Below, piece by piece: positions 53,674-62,525 of a stretch of DNA of 64,000 nucleotides. The stretch is taken from NCBI GenBank assembly GCA_031963465.1, contig JASSUG010000001.1:124001-188000 (forward strand). Direction: 5' to 3'. Under the pieces are notes generated by a model, which was given only the letters and a program-made list of their open reading frames with translations, did not search any database and was not told where the DNA came from. Within the stretch, counting starts at the first letter, position 1. Each line of letters starts with the position of its first letter. The DNA is from Mycoavidus cysteinexigens_B. GTDB taxonomy: Bacteria; Pseudomonadota; Gammaproteobacteria; Burkholderiales; Burkholderiaceae. Position numbers and translations under genes: made by a program.

Positions 53674-55353
53674 ATGGAAAAAATCTGGCTCAAATCCTAT
53701 CCATCCGGAGTTCCTGCCGAAGTTGATCTATCGGCTTATGCCTCATTGGTTGAGTTATTTGAAGAAAGCTTAAGCCAATACGCCCAACGGAAAGCCTTTG
53801 TTTGCCTGGGCAAAAGCATGACATATGCTCAGTTGGACCGGCTCTCGCGCCAGATGGCGGCTTGGTTGCAGGCAAGAAATTTGCAGCCAGGCGCGCGCGT
53901 TGCCTTGATGATGCCGAATATTTTGCAATATCCAGTGGCGATGATGGCGGTGTTGCGGGCGGGTTATGTGGTGGTTAATGTGAATCCACTCTATACGGAC
54001 CATGAGCTTGAGTATCAATTGAGCGACAGCGGCGCTGAGGTGATTGTCGTACTGGAAAATTTTGCAGCGACCTTAGCCAGGATTATTGGCCGTACGGCGA
54101 TTAAGCAGGTGATCGTCGCGTCAATGGGCGATTTAATGGGCGTTAAAGGGCCGTTGATTAATGCGGCTGTGCGTTATTTGAAAAAAAAGGTGCCTGCTTG
54201 GCAACTTAAACAGTACGTCCGCTTTAATCAGATGCTGGCAAGTGGTGCGCGCTTAGCCTTCAAATTCACCCGGCCAAGCGCCGATCAGATTGCATTTTTG
54301 CAATATACCGGCGGTACGACGGGCTTAGCTAAAGGCGCTGTCTTATTGCATCGCAATATTTTGGCGAATGTTTTGCAATCAGAAGCTTGGCTTGCGCCTG
54401 TGCATCGCAATCGGCCAGAGATTAAGCAACTGGTCACGGTGGTTGCTTTGCCACTTTACCATGTGTATGGGCTTACCGTATGTGCGCTGCTGAGCATTCG
54501 CACGGGCGGACTGGGCATTTTAATTCCGAACCCGCGCGATATTGCAGGTTTGATTAAAACCTTAAAACCGTATCCATTTAATGCTTTTCCGGCGGTGAAT
54601 ACCTTATATAAAGCGTTACTCAATCATCCTAACTTTGAGCAACTCAATTTTTCAAAATTGTTAGTGGCGCATAGCGGAGGCATGGAGGTGCAAGAAGCGG
54701 TGGCACGGCGCTGGTTTGAGCTCACGCGTGCCCCGATTGTTGAGGGCTATGGGCTGTCTGAGACTTCGCCGTGCGTGACGTGTAATTCGGTGGTTGCCGC
54801 GACGTATTCAGGCACGATTGGAGTACCCATTCCTTCCACCGAGGTCTCGATTCGAGATGAAGACGGCGTCGAAGTAGCGCCAGGTCAAAAAGGTGAAATT
54901 TGTATCCGTGGGCCGCAATTGATGGCGGGCTACTGGAATCGGCCGGAAGAAACCGCTAAAGCAATGACCGAGGATGGGTTTTTTAAATCGGGCGATATTG
55001 GCGTGATGGATGAAGACGGCTTCATCAAAATCGTCGATCGTAAAAACGACAGGATGATTGTGTCAGGATTTAATGTCTACCCGACTGAAATCGAAGAAGT
55101 CCTCGCGCAGCATCCAGGTATTTTTGAAGCGGCGGCGATTGGCGTGCCCAATGAGCATTCAGGAGAGGTGGTGAAGATTTTTGTGGTTAAAAAAGATCCA
55201 GCTTTGATCGAAGCGGAGGTGATGGCTTTTTGCAAAGAACGGTTAACCGGGTATAAGCGTCCGAAGTTTATAGAGTTTCGCGCTGAATTGCCTAAGACGA
55301 ATGTGGGGAAGATTTTGCGTAGGGCTTTGCGGGAGGGGCAGGTCCCTCCTTAG
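53674..55353 (+). CDS. fadD: Long-chain fatty-acid CoA ligase
   Basis: 559 residues. The AMP-binding P-loop is FLQYTGGTTGLAKGAVLLH. Further adenylate motifs are GYGLSETSPCVTCN, FKSGDIGVMDEDGFIKIVDRKND and the C-terminal lysine region PKTNVGKILRRALRE. It activates fatty acids to acyl-CoA at the inner membrane face for beta-oxidation or lipid synthesis. A ribosome-binding GGGAG is upstream, and a hairpin terminator follows. Confidence 0.95.
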   Translation: MEKIWLKSYPSGVPAEVDLSAYASLVELFEESLSQYAQRKAFVCLGKSMTYAQLDRLSRQMAAWLQARNLQPGARVALMMPNILQYPVAMMAVLRAGYVVVNVNPLYTDHELEYQLSDSGAEVIVVLENFAATLARIIGRTAIKQVIVASMGDLMGVKGPLINAAVRYLKKKVPAWQLKQYVRFNQMLASGARLAFKFTRPSADQIAFLQYTGGTTGLAKGAVLLHRNILANVLQSEAWLAPVHRNRPEIKQLVTVVALPLYHVYGLTVCALLSIRTGGLGILIPNPRDIAGLIKTLKPYPFNAFPAVNTLYKALLNHPNFEQLNFSKLLVAHSGGMEVQEAVARRWFELTRAPIVEGYGLSETSPCVTCNSVVAATYSGTIGVPIPSTEVSIRDEDGVEVAPGQKGEICIRGPQLMAGYWNRPEETAKAMTEDGFFKSGDIGVMDEDGFIKIVDRKNDRMIVSGFNVYPTEIEEVLAQHPGIFEAAAIGVPNEHSGEVVKIFVVKKDPALIEAEVMAFCKERLTGYKRPKFIEFRAELPKTNVGKILRRALREGQVPP

Positions 55354-55397
55354 CAATGGGGATGGTTTTATCTGAACTAAATATAAATCAATATCTT

Positions 55398-55427
55398 GGT
55401 GGCGACTCAGGAACCGCCACCATTTTT
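55398..55427 (+). terminator. Intrinsic terminator of fadD
   Basis: GGTGGCG ... CGCCACC with a 10-nt loop, followed by ATTTTT. Confidence 0.75.
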
Positions 55428-55486
55428 GGAAGATATTTAACAACCAGGGTTCGCCAGATAACGTATGTGGTTCATTTCATTGCCGT

Positions 55487-57004
55487 TTAGTACTTAATGC
55501 AGGCTAGGAGCGCTACATTGCGTGGGCGTGTTTCAATATCCCCGGCTGACGATGTGTTAAAACGATGTGTGTGCTCGCCAGCGTTGCCGATATCGACCTT
55601 ATGATTGTGTTTGCCGTCCGACGTAGTATGAAAGGTGTGTTTATGTCCACCCGCGCTAGCCATATGTGCGACCATTTCATATGAATATTCTTCAACCTGC
55701 GGCTCACGGAAACCCTTGCTGGGATACGTACTCTCCTGATTATAATGGTAGGGCTCGCTTGAGACATATACAATCCCATGGGTGTGTTCACCATTCCATG
55801 TAGTAGTGCCCGTATGCTGATGCATACCCTGTTCATCAGTTTGTGCAGAATGTAAATGTTCCCCCGCTGTGTCAGTTAAACCAGAATGTGTATGTGCGCG
55901 GAAAGTGCCCTCCTGCCATGCTCCTAAATAACGATTCTGATCAACTCCACGGCCATCATCCCACCCACGCAGAAATTCACCACGTAAATCAGGCACCACG
56001 ATAAATCTTCCATCAGTAGAACGCGTGCTATCTGGGCTATTTTCGTCAGTACAGCGATAACCAAATGCAGCCGTCTCATTTTCTGTATCGCCTACATAGA
56101 TAGCTGCATCGAGTGCTTTATAGGTTATGTTGTCTACTGCGGAGCCATTTGCCTTAAGCCAACCCTCTGGCGCAACTTGTGCAGCAAAAAATATGACTGT
56201 TCCAGATGGCGCTGCAGTTACAACTGCTTTTGCCACAAATTCTGTAGTCGCGATTTTTGCCAACGTCTGCTCAGTTTTCAGCTCTGTAAGCTCTTTTCGT
56301 AAACCCTTAATTTTTGAGGATTGATCTTTACTTTGTATGAGTTGGTTGTTAGATTTTTTGATTAAAATGCCAATTACACAAAGGGAAAGAAATAAAGAAA
56401 AAGCACCTACGGAAAAAGCCAGATGCAAACCTTTCGACTGTGTTTGATTGAGCCATCCAGAAATCCGATTAAGCTCTGTTTCCATTAAGGTTAGTCGGTT
56501 AAGCATACTGTCGTCTATGTGCTCCGGCTGCACAGGAATTTGCTCGATCTGCCCCAATAGGTTACCTAGCATTTGCATATATTGATTATTAGGCTTTCTC
56601 TGAAAAATATTATCTGCATAAATGCAAAAGAATAGAGAAAGAACGCTCGCGGGAAGCACTAGATGCAAAAATTTAGACTCCATTTGATCGAGCTGTCCAT
56701 ACATTCGATTCAGGTTTGTCGCCATCGAATTTAGACGATTAATCACACTACTTTCTATTTTCTCCGGCTGCTGGGAAGCTTGGTCTATCTGTAAAGGGTT
56801 CGGTAGCTCTTCAGGGTCACGAGTTTTTTTTATGGCCAAATTAATATTTTGATGATCCTGAGATTGTGAGGTTTCACCCCTGGGAGTTCTTATCTGCGGT
56901 TCTAATATTTGCTCATCTTCGGTTTCTTTCATACCCTCAGAATTAGAGAGTGAAGCAGATGATGATTGATGTATCGAAGAAAACTGAGAGGAGAGGATCT
57001 GCAT
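55487..57004 (-). CDS. Membrane-anchored phage-tail-collar/tail-fibre-like protein
   Basis: 505 residues. An N-terminal disordered, Ser/Gln-rich stretch (1-85) is followed by a duplicated module: a short coiled coil and a membrane helix (LHLVLPASVLSLFFCIYA near 115; GLHLAFSVGAFSLFLSLCVIGIL near 195). A second coiled coil (IKGLRKELTELKTEQTLAKI) leads to a tail-collar domain (TVIFFAAQVAPEGWLKANG...VVPDLRGEFLRGWDDG). The C-terminal 130 residues hold at least seven HxH motifs (HTHSG, HLHS, HQHT, HTHG, HKHT, HNHK, HTHR), as in metal-stacked tail-fibre tips. No other phage genes are near. The function may be adhesion or a receptor tip on the envelope; this is inference. Confidence 0.8.
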   Translation of the reverse strand: MQILSSQFSSIHQSSSASLSNSEGMKETEDEQILEPQIRTPRGETSQSQDHQNINLAIKKTRDPEELPNPLQIDQASQQPEKIESSVINRLNSMATNLNRMYGQLDQMESKFLHLVLPASVLSLFFCIYADNIFQRKPNNQYMQMLGNLLGQIEQIPVQPEHIDDSMLNRLTLMETELNRISGWLNQTQSKGLHLAFSVGAFSLFLSLCVIGILIKKSNNQLIQSKDQSSKIKGLRKELTELKTEQTLAKIATTEFVAKAVVTAAPSGTVIFFAAQVAPEGWLKANGSAVDNITYKALDAAIYVGDTENETAAFGYRCTDENSPDSTRSTDGRFIVVPDLRGEFLRGWDDGRGVDQNRYLGAWQEGTFRAHTHSGLTDTAGEHLHSAQTDEQGMHQHTGTTTWNGEHTHGIVYVSSEPYHYNQESTYPSKGFREPQVEEYSYEMVAHMASAGGHKHTFHTTSDGKHNHKVDIGNAGEHTHRFNTSSAGDIETRPRNVALLACIKY

Positions 57005-57150
57005 TATTAGCTCCTGTGAAAGAGAGAGGCTTAAATAACAATCAGGCTATGAAGTCTTCTAAGATCAAAATAGATCTTTGAGAATTACTGCAATATTTAT
57101 CTGGCAAGTTTATTCTTGATGAAATTAAGTTTTAGCAGGTTTTTTTTAGA

Positions 57151-57366
57151 TTAGCAATTTTTTATTATTTGTATATTTAAAAAACATTTTTTCAATTTTC
57201 TGATCTGCAAATCAAACGGCTCAATACTCCTTTCGATTAATGTTTTGCTTTCTGCCGTTGCATGCGCCATGAGCAGAGTAAAAGTTTTTTGGGCTGATGC
57301 TTTAAGAGTGGCCGGCGTAAGCTCGGCGTCGATACGTTGAAAAACGGTATCCCTTTCAGCAGGCAT
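57151..57366 (-). CDS. Unrecognised short ORF beside the second group II intron
   Basis: 71 residues (ERDTVFQRIDAELTPATLKASAQKTF...), with no ribosome-binding site and no recognised domain. The open frame continues upstream to the intron's 3' junction at 57391, so it may be the 3' part of a gene cut by intron insertion. The 57005-57150 stretch beyond it shows nothing. Confidence 0.3.
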   Translation of the reverse strand: MPAERDTVFQRIDAELTPATLKASAQKTFTLLMAHATAESKTLIERSIEPFDLQIRKLKKCFLNIQIIKNC

Positions 57367-57474
57367 GTGCTCATGTGGCGCACCAATCGGGATAGGGGCA
57401 GGCCTCGCGGCCCGACCCCTCCCACACCACCGTGCGTACGGGTCCGTACACGGCGGTTCGGATCAGTTGCCCGG

Positions 57475-58127
57475 CTAAGGGCCGACCGATGGAAGTCCAA
57501 GCGATCGGAAGTAACTGTTAGACAGCCCAATGTTCAGCGCCGGACTGCAGCTCAAACGCCAAGCACCATGCGGCGAGCCTACCGTCTGGGCGGCAAGGTT
57601 TCGGCTGACGCCGCGAGCGGTCAGCTCCCGGAAGCGGGTCCGGCTCAGTTTCCACTGCTTCCAGAGGAAACAGCGAACGCGGCGACGAACCCATTCGTCC
57701 AGTTTCCGAAGTATGCTGGGCGTTTCGCAGAAACCGAAGTAGCCACGCCATCCGGTCAGGTATCGTTTCAGCGCGCCGATCAACTGGTCTACGCTGACCC
57801 CTCGCGTGCGTTGAGTCAACTCCCGGATTCGATCCTTGAAGCGAGCCAGCGCCTTGGGCGCCACGCGCCGTTTGACCTGCACCTGCCCCGAGAAGGTGAA
57901 TCCAAGGAATTTTCGCGTGTGTGGCCGCGCAACCGCGCTCTTCGCCTCATTGACCTTCAACTTCAGCTTGCCGGTAAGGAAGGCCTTGAGGCCCGCCATC
58001 ACCCGCTGGCCCGCGCGTTCGCTGCGTACGTAGACATTACTGTCGTCGGCGTACCTCACGAAGCGCAACCCTCGTCGCTCAAGTTCACGATCGAGATCGT
58101 CAAGCATCAGATTTGATAACAATGGCG
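57475..58127 (-). pseudogene. ltrA: C-terminal half of the split group II intron reverse transcriptase
   Basis: It carries ..SPLLSNLMLDDLDRELERR, the YADD box (FVRYADDSNVYV) and the maturase/thumb region (YLTGWRGYFGFCETPS). It is cut off from its N-terminal half by the element at 58128-60134. It has no own ribosome-binding site, so it is not expected to function alone. Confidence 0.88.
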
Positions 58128-58147
58128 ATAGTACGCCTCCAACAAAA

Positions 58148-58159
58148 TTGCAAACATTC
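58148..58159 (+). repeat. Left attachment-site arm of the serine-recombinase element
   Basis: TTGCAAACATTC, an exact inverted match to 60109-60120 at the other end of the element. Confidence 0.75.
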
Positions 58160-58306
58160 TAGAATTTAGCCTGCGCATTCCCCGCGCAGTGCTACGTCCC
58201 CCATACGGTATAGCGTTTAGCTACCAGGTTACCAATCCCCTTTCACTATGCAGTGCGCTACAAGTACTTATGGCGAATGACCAGCCATAAATCGTGAAGA
58301 GCACTT

Positions 58307-58498
58307 ATGCCTATAAAAAAGAGGCGTATATCAATACGCATCACCTATGAACCGAATCGGTTATCAAAGGGTAATTTAACAGCGGCTTATGAAGTATTAA
58401 TTCCAAAGATTAAATCTTCATTGGAAATAGATGTCATAAGCAGCAACCCTACGGAACACGATATGTTATTAAAGCAAGTGAAAGGAGAAGTGGCATGA
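58307..58498 (+). CDS. Small protein encoded upstream of the recombinase
   Basis: 63 residues (MPIKKRRISIRITYEPNRLSKGNLTAAYEVLIPK...), basic at the N-terminus, with no recognised domain. The stop overlaps the recombinase start as ATGA, so translation is coupled. It is probably an accessory factor of the element, for example a directionality or expression factor; this is inference from position only. A 180-bp non-coding stretch with two small hairpins lies between it and the left end. Confidence 0.6.
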   Translation: MPIKKRRISIRITYEPNRLSKGNLTAAYEVLIPKIKSSLEIDVISSNPTEHDMLLKQVKGEVA

Positions 58499-60222
58499 CC
58501 GTAGTTGCACTCTATGCAAGAGTTTCATCAGAGAAACAGGCTAAAGCTGATACGATTGCGAGTCAAATCGCAGCATTGGAAGCTCATATTCACTCAGAAG
58601 GCTATGTGCTAGCTGATGCATTTAGATTTATTGATAATGGCTACAGTGGGTCGAATTTAAATCGTCCTGCTTTAGAGCAGTTACGTGATGAAGTCGCAGG
58701 AGGAGAAATTGATAAAATTTATCTTCATTCACCAGATCGTTTATCTCGTCGATATGCATATCAAATGATATTGCTTGAAGAATTTGAAAAAGGTGGAGCA
58801 GAAATTATATTTTTAAACTGCCAAATAACGGATAGTCCTGAATCGCATTTATTATTACAAATGCAAGGCATGATAGCTGAGTATGAAAGGGCAAAGATTA
58901 TGGAACGACATCGTAGAGGGAAAATTCATGCGGCTAAAAAAGGCCATATAAATGTTTTGGGCGGTGCGCCTTATGGTTATCGATATATAGACAAATATAC
59001 TGGTGCAGGACAAGCCCTTTATGAAATACATGAAGCGGAGTCTATTGTGGTGCAACGTATATTTTCTTGGATAGGACAAGAGCGTCTCTCGATAGGAGAA
59101 GTATGTCGCAGACTTAAGGCAGAGAATACCTGTTCTCCCACAGGCAAGCTTTATTGGGATAGAAGCGTCATTTGGACGCTACTAAAAAATCCAGCTTATA
59201 AAGGTCTGGCCGCATTTGGAAAAACTAAAACGACAGCTATGTTACCGAGAATCAGGCCACAAAAACATTCGTGTGATCAGCCCAGAAGAAATTATTCTGT
59301 TTCTACAGTCGACAAAGAGAATTGGATTTATATTCCGGTTCCTGCATTAGTTAATGAGGCTTTGTTCGAAATCGCGCAAGAACAACTCAACGAAAATAAG
59401 AAATTAGCACGGACGAGACAACGAGGAGCTAGTTATTTACTTCAAGGGTTAGTGGTATGTCAGTGTTGCAAGTATGCTTATTATGGGAAACCCGTTCGAA
59501 ACAAACGAGGAGAAAAAATTGATCATTATGCATATTATCGGTGCATTGGAACGGATGCATATCGTTTTGGTGGAAATAGAATCTGCGATAATAAACAAAT
59601 CCGAACTGACACTTTAGAAATGGCAGTATGGGAAGAAATCAAATATTTATTACAAAATCCAGATCGACTGGCGCAAGAATATCAACGTAGACTTGCAGAA
59701 ATAGAAAATATACCTTTAGAGCAGAAAAGTATTACACTTGAAAAACAAATTTCTAAATTACAGCAAGGTATTTCACGACTCATTGATGGATATACTCAAG
59801 GATATATCAATAAAGAAGAATTTGAACCTAGAATTAAAACCATGAAACAACACTTAAGTAATTATGAGGAGCAAAAACAAAAAATATTTGATAAAAAACG
59901 AGTGAAGAATGAATTGACGTTGATTATGACTTGTTTAGAACAGTTTGCTTTGAGGGTACAATCCAAGCTTGAGCACGCCGATTGGTCCGCCAAACGCGAG
60001 CTCATCAGGGCCTTAGTCAAGCGGATTGAGATTAACCAACAGGATGTGAATGTGGTCTTTCGCATATCACCTCCTGACTTGCTGGACGTGCCACAAGGGG
60101 ATGGTTACGAATGTTTGCAACATTGTGAGGGGCGTAAGCGGGCCACCTTGCGGCGACCCTTCGTCCGTTGCACTAACCAGCCCGTTCTCCATCACACCTG
60201 CCGTCAGGAAGGAACGGACTAG
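58495..60222 (+). CDS. Large serine recombinase
   Basis: 575 residues. The resolvase N-domain has the catalytic Ser in VALYARVSSEKQ and Arg residues in YLHSPDRLSRRYAYQM. The Recombinase domain follows (APYGYRYIDK...VIWTLLKNPAYKGLAAFGKT). Zinc-ribbon cysteines are in CQCCKYAYYGKPV and YYRCIG...RICDNK. A coiled coil runs from about 400 to 470 (ITLEKQISKLQQGISRL). It integrates and excises the element. The last roughly 28 residues are read from the host intron sequence beyond 60134, so the natural C-terminus changes with the insertion site. Base composition changes abruptly near 59960 within the gene. Confidence 0.93.
   Translation: MTVVALYARVSSEKQAKADTIASQIAALEAHIHSEGYVLADAFRFIDNGYSGSNLNRPALEQLRDEVAGGEIDKIYLHSPDRLSRRYAYQMILLEEFEKGGAEIIFLNCQITDSPESHLLLQMQGMIAEYERAKIMERHRRGKIHAAKKGHINVLGGAPYGYRYIDKYTGAGQALYEIHEAESIVVQRIFSWIGQERLSIGEVCRRLKAENTCSPTGKLYWDRSVIWTLLKNPAYKGLAAFGKTKTTAMLPRIRPQKHSCDQPRRNYSVSTVDKENWIYIPVPALVNEALFEIAQEQLNENKKLARTRQRGASYLLQGLVVCQCCKYAYYGKPVRNKRGEKIDHYAYYRCIGTDAYRFGGNRICDNKQIRTDTLEMAVWEEIKYLLQNPDRLAQEYQRRLAEIENIPLEQKSITLEKQISKLQQGISRLIDGYTQGYINKEEFEPRIKTMKQHLSNYEEQKQKIFDKKRVKNELTLIMTCLEQFALRVQSKLEHADWSAKRELIRALVKRIEINQQDVNVVFRISPPDLLDVPQGDGYECLQHCEGRKRATLRRPFVRCTNQPVLHHTCRQEGTD
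60109..60120 (+). repeat. Right attachment-site arm of the serine-recombinase element
   Basis: GAATGTTTGCAA, inverted copy of 58148-58159. It lies inside the 3' end of the recombinase coding sequence. Confidence 0.75.
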
Positions 60223-60849
60223 CTTCAGAACGCGCCTGTCGCCAATCCGCTTTGCCACCCGGCTCATAAGAATATCGTGGTTCACGCGATCGAAGAACTT
60301 TTCGAGGTCGAGGTCTACAACCCAGCGATACCCCGCCTGGATGTAACCTTGCGCGCGTTCCACAGCCTGATGCGCCGAGCGCCCCGGACGGAAGCCGTAG
60401 CTGGAATCCGAGAACGTCGGGTCCCACTGCCTTTGCAACACCTGCAGCACCGCCTGCTGGATGAGCCGATCAAGCGCACACGGGATGCCGAGCTTGCGCA
60501 CGCCACCTCCATCCGGCTTGGGTATCTCGACCCGTCTGACAGGTTGTGGCTTGTACGTGCCGCTCAGCAATGTGGCCCGTATCGACGGCCAGTGCTCACG
60601 CAGGTACGCCGGTAGTGCGTGGACCGTCATGCCGTCCACGCCCGGTGCACCCTTGTTAGATTTCACACGTTTCAACGCCTGCTTCAAGTTCTCCCGTTCA
60701 CATATCTTTTCCATCAGTCGGTCGCAAGCCGACGGGCTTTCGGTTTCGGGGTTCGCCGCCATAGATTCAGCCCCTCGATCGGCAGCCCTCGGGGCTTCAC
60801 CCCTACCTCCGCTGTCAAGGACGTAATACGTTTTCTGCTGCGCTTCCAT
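60135..60849 (-). pseudogene. ltrA: N-terminal half of the split group II intron reverse transcriptase
   Basis: It starts at ATG 60849 and carries KSNKGAPGVDGM, IPKPDGGGVRKLGIPCALDRLIQQAVLQVL, YGFRPGRSAHQAV and VVDLDLEKFFDRVNHDIL. It runs into the inserted element after GSPQGGPLTP. Together with 57475-58127 it gives 1368 bp, exactly 456 codons, matching the 460-residue maturase of the first intron. Confidence 0.88.
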
Positions 60850-61261
60850 GTCGAGTTCTCCGGCTTACTCGCCGCTCCTTTCCGTTTGGGCCTTCAGGCG
60901 TCGCCGCCCTAATATGCCCTCTGCTGACTCCTGCCGGGCGGTCAGCGACCCTTGCGGGTCGCTCAGTCCTGAGTCCAGGACGTCCGGCAGGCCTCCCGAG
61001 GTAAGCTCAACCGCCTTCACCACACACCTGCCAGATTTACCACCCCAGCCCTTGATGGCTATGGACTTCGCAATCATATGCTTGCTCGTCCGGCCGGGTA
61101 GGCCTCATATCTGGTTTCTGTCCGTCAGGTCGTGGCTTGGCTCCACACTTCTTTCAGACCCCGCCTCGCAACGACGCCCTTGCGCTTCGCTAACCCTTCA
61201 CCACCATCAGGTTGGGTAGGGGACTTTCACCCCCGAGCTGTTGAGCATGCTCGGCACACAT

Positions 61262-61289
61262 AAAAAAAGGCGCCCGAAGGCGCCTTTTT
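61262..61289 (-). terminator. Intrinsic terminator of the porin gene
   Basis: AAGGCGCC-TTCG-GGCGCCTT (UUCG tetraloop on the minus strand), then a T run and AT. The second group II intron begins directly after it at 61259. Flanking A and T runs could also make it work in the plus direction. Confidence 0.92.
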
Positions 61290-61334
61290 AATAAGAACTT
61301 AATTTAATTTTTCAATTAAATTTGATTTCTCAAT

Positions 61335-62525
61335 TTAGAACTTGTGGCGAAGACCTACGCGCACAACAGCTTGGCGCTTGTTCCGTGAAGGCTCAAGACC
61401 ATTGATTTGTGCAGCAACTACATCAGTACCACCACAGACTTTCTGGTAAGCGCCGAGGGCATAAACATCGGTGCGTTTTGACAGGGAGTAATCAGCGCCG
61501 AGGTTAACTTGATGATACTTCGCTTTAGAAGTTTTTTCATCACTAGCGCTATAGCCGACAGAGTTGCTTTCTGTGTAGGAGTAAGCTGTTCCCACTTTAA
61601 GAGCAGGTGTCAACTGATACGAGAGGTTAACTTCACCGTTGTTGAACTTAGGCGAACCAGTAAAGGTAGAGTGCAATGCTGCATCTGAGCGGTGGTCATT
61701 CAAGTCTTTGAGTTTGACATTGCTATAAGTCAGACCAACCGTAGCTGGACCAAATGTATAGGCACCGCCCACACCAACGATTTCCAATGTGCTAGCCGAG
61801 GCAAAGCCATGTAAGACCGAGTTGTTGGTGAAGCTTTGTGCAACGCCGCCGTCTGCCGAAGTGTTACCGTAGAACGAGAGATTAGGATTCATCGCGTTCA
61901 AGTAGGCAGCACCAAAAGCCAACGGGCCATTTGCATAACCTGCACCAACTGACCAGGTGCGGTTTTTCTGGAATTCACCTGCTACGCCGCCCAGGCTGTA
62001 CAACGCGCTGTACGTGAAGCCGCCGTTATTTGGGCTGGTGTATTTGATCGAGTTGTTGATCCGAGCGCCGTTATTGAAGTTATCGAGGTCACTTGGGTGA
62101 GCCGCATATGCACCCCACTGGCTGCTTGCAGCAAAGCCGCCGACAAAATCAGCAATCGAGTCATATTGACGACCAACGGTTACTGTACCGAAGTCACCTG
62201 ACAAGCCAACAAAAGCTTGACGGCCAAACTCGCTACCGCCTTGACCCAAACGGCCATTGTTCAATTCAAATCCGTTTTCCAAGTTGAAAATAGCTTTCAA
62301 GCCACCACCGAGGTTTTCCGTACCGCGCACACCCCAACGGCTGCCTTGCATGACACCGCTAGTTAGGCTAAATTGTCTGCCGCCTTTAGCTTTGGGTTTA
62401 GCGTGCACGCTGCTAACATAGTTAACACCTGCGTCAATCACACCGTACAGCGTCACGCTGCTTTGGGCCTGAGCCGCACCAGCGAATGCACCCAGTGCCG
62501 CGAGAGCAAGAAGTGACTTTTTCAT
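61335..62525 (-). CDS. Outer-membrane porin, Burkholderia OmpC-like
   Basis: 396 residues from ATG 62525, with TTGGAGATA upstream. The signal peptide MKKSLLALAALGAFAGAAQAQ precedes the mature start SSVTLYGVIDAGVNYVS. Family motifs include SRWGVRGTENLGGGLKAIFNLENGFELN, FGRQAFVGLSGDFGTVTVGRQYDS and the terminal barrel strand RVGLRHKF ending in Phe. It is a 16-stranded trimeric beta-barrel for diffusion of small solutes. The N-terminal two-thirds is rich in barrel strands with alternating aromatic residues. Confidence 0.95.
   Translation of the reverse strand: MKKSLLALAALGAFAGAAQAQSSVTLYGVIDAGVNYVSSVHAKPKAKGGRQFSLTSGVMQGSRWGVRGTENLGGGLKAIFNLENGFELNNGRLGQGGSEFGRQAFVGLSGDFGTVTVGRQYDSIADFVGGFAASSQWGAYAAHPSDLDNFNNGARINNSIKYTSPNNGGFTYSALYSLGGVAGEFQKNRTWSVGAGYANGPLAFGAAYLNAMNPNLSFYGNTSADGGVAQSFTNNSVLHGFASASTLEIVGVGGAYTFGPATVGLTYSNVKLKDLNDHRSDAALHSTFTGSPKFNNGEVNLSYQLTPALKVGTAYSYTESNSVGYSASDEKTSKAKYHQVNLGADYSLSKRTDVYALGAYQKVCGGTDVVAAQINGLEPSRNKRQAVVRVGLRHKF

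Larger units (their letters stand above)
58128..60134 (+). mobile_element. Serine-recombinase mobile element inserted in the intron maturase
   Basis: 2007 bp bounded by GGCG at both host junctions (58124-58127 and 60131-60134). Near its ends lie perfect 12-bp inverted repeats TTGCAAACATTC (58148-58159) and GAATGTTTGCAA (60109-60120), as expected for attL/attR arms. It carries two coupled genes, a small ORF and a large serine recombinase. Excision at GGCG would rejoin the maturase as G-P-L-T-P-L-L-S-N in frame. Most of the element is visibly AT-richer than its surroundings, which indicates transfer from another source. Confidence 0.85.
57392..61259 (-). mobile_element. Second group IIC intron, interrupted by a serine-recombinase element
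   Basis: Read on the minus strand, it starts GTGTGCCGAGCATGCTC at 61259, right behind the porin terminator. It ends with domain V (ACCGCCGTGTACGG-ACCC-GTACGCACGGTGGT) and domain VI ending CCCCTAT at 57392. Without the 2007-bp insertion the intron is 1861 bp, nearly the same as the first intron (1851 bp). Its maturase resembles that of the first copy but is clearly diverged, so the two are separate acquisitions or old duplicates. Confidence 0.85.

Noticed and set aside
57337..58116. 259-codon plus-strand frame opposite the intron maturase
   Set aside because: It is antisense to the well-supported reverse transcriptase fragment and domain V/VI, with no domain of its own.
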